From NCBI RefSeq assembly GCF_907177275.1, contig NZ_CAJSLV010000059.1, forward strand, positions 62,001 to 126,000: DNA of 64,000 bases, written 5' to 3'. This document shows positions 62,091 to 64,000 of the stretch, piece by piece (within the stretch, counting starts at the first letter, position 1; the number at the start of each line of letters is the position of its first letter). Made by a program: the position numbers and the translations under genes. Below the pieces are notes generated by a model that saw nothing but the letters and a program-made list of their open reading frames with translations, was not told where the DNA came from and searched no databases. The DNA is from Actinacidiphila cocklensis (GTDB taxonomy: Bacteria; Actinomycetota; Actinomycetes; Streptomycetales; Streptomycetaceae).

Positions 62091-63914
62091 TCAGGGAGCG
62101 GTGGTGAACACCGCGACCGTGCCGGCGCCGGCGGTCAGGGAGTGGCCGCCGGTGAAGTCGGCGGTCAGCTTGCCGACCGGTACCGGGAAGCCGTCGGCGT
62201 CGACCGTCGGCGTCGAGCCGTCGGTGTAGGCGTACTTGTTCAGGGTGATCGTCCCGGTCGGCTCGGTCAGCGGCACGCTCTGCGGGGCGGACGTGCGGTT
62301 GACCAGGACGAACGTCCAACCGCCCGAGGGCAGTCGGCCGGCCAGGACCCGCACTCCCGGCGGCTCGGCCGGCGCGTGGAGGACGGAGCCGGCGGGCAGG
62401 TAGCGGCACAGCAGGCTCCACGTGTAGAACCACGGGCGCAGCGCGGTCGAGTGCGGCGCGACCGTCCCGGGGTCGTCGCTGCCGCGGCCCCACATGCCGC
62501 AGTACGTGGTGGAGGCGTACCCGTCGAGGCACCACGCGGCCGCGCCGTCGACGCCGCTGCGGGCCTCCTGCACGGCCAGGTCGGCCATCCGCAGCGGCTG
62601 CGTGGTGTCCAGGGCGAACCCGTAGTCCTTGCCGTCGCCGTCCTGCGACGCCTTCATACCGGTCTCACCCAGCAGGACGGGGGCGGCGGGCGCCGCGGCC
62701 CGCAGTTGCGGCACCGCCTGGCCCATCACCGGCTCCACGTACTCCGGCGCGGCGCCCCACAGCTCCTGGCTGTAGAAGTGCGCCTCGCTCGCCCCGACCA
62801 GGCCGCTGCTCGCGGCGTTCAGCCACCAGTCGGTGCTCTTCCAGGTCCCGGTGTCCAGGGCCGTCTGCGTCCGCGTCAGGTCGTCGAGCGGGTCGAGCAG
62901 GGTCGTCGTGGCGTTCGAGACGCTCATCGAGCCGACCGTGTGCTCGTACGGCGACGCGGCCACGGACAGGCGCAGGTACTTCGCGCCGGCCGAGCTGGAA
63001 GCGGTGTAGGTGGAGAGCCACTTGCCGCCCTCGTTCTTGCCGGTGACCATGGCGACCGGGGTCGGCGCGGGCACCGCGACGTCCCGCCAGGCCGTGCCGT
63101 CGGCCGACCCCTGGAAGGTGACGGCCGTGTCGGTGGCGGTGTCGGAGTACACCTGGGCGGTGAACGAGTTGAGACCGGCAAGCTTCCACACCAGGGCGGC
63201 CGGGCACTGGCCGGTGCACGACACGGTCTGGTGCCCGAGGTCGCCCGCGTAGGAGGAGATGCCCGCCTCCGCGGTGTCCGGTCCTGACAGCGTCGTCCTG
63301 CCGGTGTCGACGCCCGCCGTGCCGAACGCGGCGGCCAGGTCGCCGGTCGCGGTCACCCAGTCCGCGTAGCGGTTGGCGGGGGTGTCCACGTTGGGCTCGT
63401 TGATGCCGATCCAGTAGCGGGGCGCGGCGCCGTCGTCCTGCAGGTGCTTGACGAGCGCGGCCTGGACGGCGGCGGTGTTCGGCGCGGTGTACGTCAGGGT
63501 GCCGATGCCGAACAGCCCGCTGACGACGGGCACGCCCTCGTCGACGTAGTGCTTGACCACCTTCTCGGCGTTCAGGTACGCGTCCGTGGTGAAGTCGTAG
63601 GCGCCACCGGAGTCCGTGCCCGTCCAGTACCACGGGAGGTTGAACATGACCCGGACGATCCCCGGCTTGATGTAGTCGGTGCGGGAGGTCATCAGGTTCC
63701 AGTCCGCGGCGTTCCACGTGGTGCCGTTCGGAGGCTGCGGGTTCTGGTTGTAGCCGAGGCCGAGCCACCGGCTGCTGACGACGTCGTTCGCGGCGGTGGC
63801 GGAACTCGGGGCCGGGGTGGACAGGACCGCGGCCAGTAGGGCCGCCGCGGTGGCGAGCGCCGTGTGCAGGAACCGTGGCCGCCGGGGGCGGCGAGCAGTC
63901 GGCCGGGGACGCAT
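62091..63914 (-). CDS. Secreted clan-A glycoside hydrolase
   Basis: 607 residues from ATG 63914, with a Tat-like RRPRRPRF and hydrophobic signal (TALATAAALLAAVLSTPAPS). TIM-barrel with general acid/base E173 in GINEPN and nucleophile E417 in LLGETGM. Between them (~215-330) is an inserted beta-rich segment (VYSDTATDTAVTFQGSADGT) that looks like an F5/8-type discoidin carbohydrate-binding module. The C-terminus is a beta-sandwich (LPSGGWTFVLVNRTSAPQSV). Family number not certain; likely a beta-glycosidase or glucanase acting outside the cell. Confidence 0.85.
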   Translation of the reverse strand: MRPRPTARRPRRPRFLHTALATAAALLAAVLSTPAPSSATAANDVVSSRWLGLGYNQNPQPPNGTTWNAADWNLMTSRTDYIKPGIVRVMFNLPWYWTGTDSGGAYDFTTDAYLNAEKVVKHYVDEGVPVVSGLFGIGTLTYTAPNTAAVQAALVKHLQDDGAAPRYWIGINEPNVDTPANRYADWVTATGDLAAAFGTAGVDTGRTTLSGPDTAEAGISSYAGDLGHQTVSCTGQCPAALVWKLAGLNSFTAQVYSDTATDTAVTFQGSADGTAWRDVAVPAPTPVAMVTGKNEGGKWLSTYTASSSAGAKYLRLSVAASPYEHTVGSMSVSNATTTLLDPLDDLTRTQTALDTGTWKSTDWWLNAASSGLVGASEAHFYSQELWGAAPEYVEPVMGQAVPQLRAAAPAAPVLLGETGMKASQDGDGKDYGFALDTTQPLRMADLAVQEARSGVDGAAAWCLDGYASTTYCGMWGRGSDDPGTVAPHSTALRPWFYTWSLLCRYLPAGSVLHAPAEPPGVRVLAGRLPSGGWTFVLVNRTSAPQSVPLTEPTGTITLNKYAYTDGSTPTVDADGFPVPVGKLTADFTGGHSLTAGAGTVAVFTTAP

Positions 63915-64000
63915 GCGAACGCTCCAAGGACGGGGGGAGGGTTGAGCGGGGCAACAGCGTGGCGGAGGCCCGATCGTCCGCGTGAGTCCGGATTTGGCCA

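Noticed and set aside
3387..64000. Second attachment site matching the tRNA-Pro 3' end
   Set aside because: No copy of the T-arm/acceptor sequence was found by eye; only the unrelated tRNA-like sequence at 11451 has a T-arm.

Overview
The window is very GC-rich and coding density, codon bias, frequent GTG starts, rare TTA codons and nearly every recognisable family point to a Streptomyces (or close relative) chromosome. Positions 1-3386 look like conserved core: the 3' part of a class A penicillin-binding protein, a YqeY-type protein, a metallophosphoesterase and a tRNA-Pro(CGG). From the tRNA onward the content becomes accessory: many small hypothetical genes, secreted proteins, regulators with single targets, and an unusual number of broken genes. 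This fits a large, old, repeatedly rearranged island next to the tRNA gene, but I found no second copy of the tRNA 3' end, so its far limit is not visible.

Layout. 3.4-9.4 kb: small orphan genes, an IS5 remnant, a scrambled YxiG-like gene and a divergent monooxygenase/MerR pair. 9.7-16 kb: DUF6000, gamma-carbonic-anhydrase-like and flavoprotein genes, an odd 115-nt tRNA-like sequence, IS3 debris, a TetR/membrane-protein pair, and two gene remnants that copy intact genes at 50.1 and 58.7 kb. 16-18.9 kb: a MacB-like transporter operon (adaptor, ATPase, FtsX permease) whose adaptor has lost its membrane anchor. 19-25.8 kb: MFS transporter, GH25 lysozyme, Nudix hydrolase, and a wHTH gene followed by a truncated DUF2637 gene, typical of integrative elements or plasmids. 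26-35.7 kb: three related secreted FG-GAP repeat proteins, the third frameshifted, plus an operon of a frameshifted isochorismatase-like gene and an FAD reductase.

36.2-43.6 kb holds the most striking locus: two translationally coupled genes on the minus strand, a ~1971-residue AAA/STAND-like ATPase and a 498-residue protein ending in a HEPN-type RNKLAH motif. The ATPase carries a TTA codon at position 7, so its translation should need the bldA leucyl-tRNA. Ends of the locus abut a relaxase remnant and gene debris. A nucleotide-driven sensor with an RNase effector, for example in phage defence, is an inference from domain logic, not shown.

44.5-64 kb: acetamidase/formamidase, lipoprotein, HxlR/NmrA pair, nucleotidyltransferase, VOC protein, methyltransferase, phosphoesterase, a DUF6879 pair, an NB-ARC/TPR protein preceded by a 36-codon coupled gene, membrane proteins, a DUF899 protein and a secreted glycoside hydrolase. 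At least 20 pseudogenes or fragments and several families of dispersed short repeats mark this stretch as recombinationally active.
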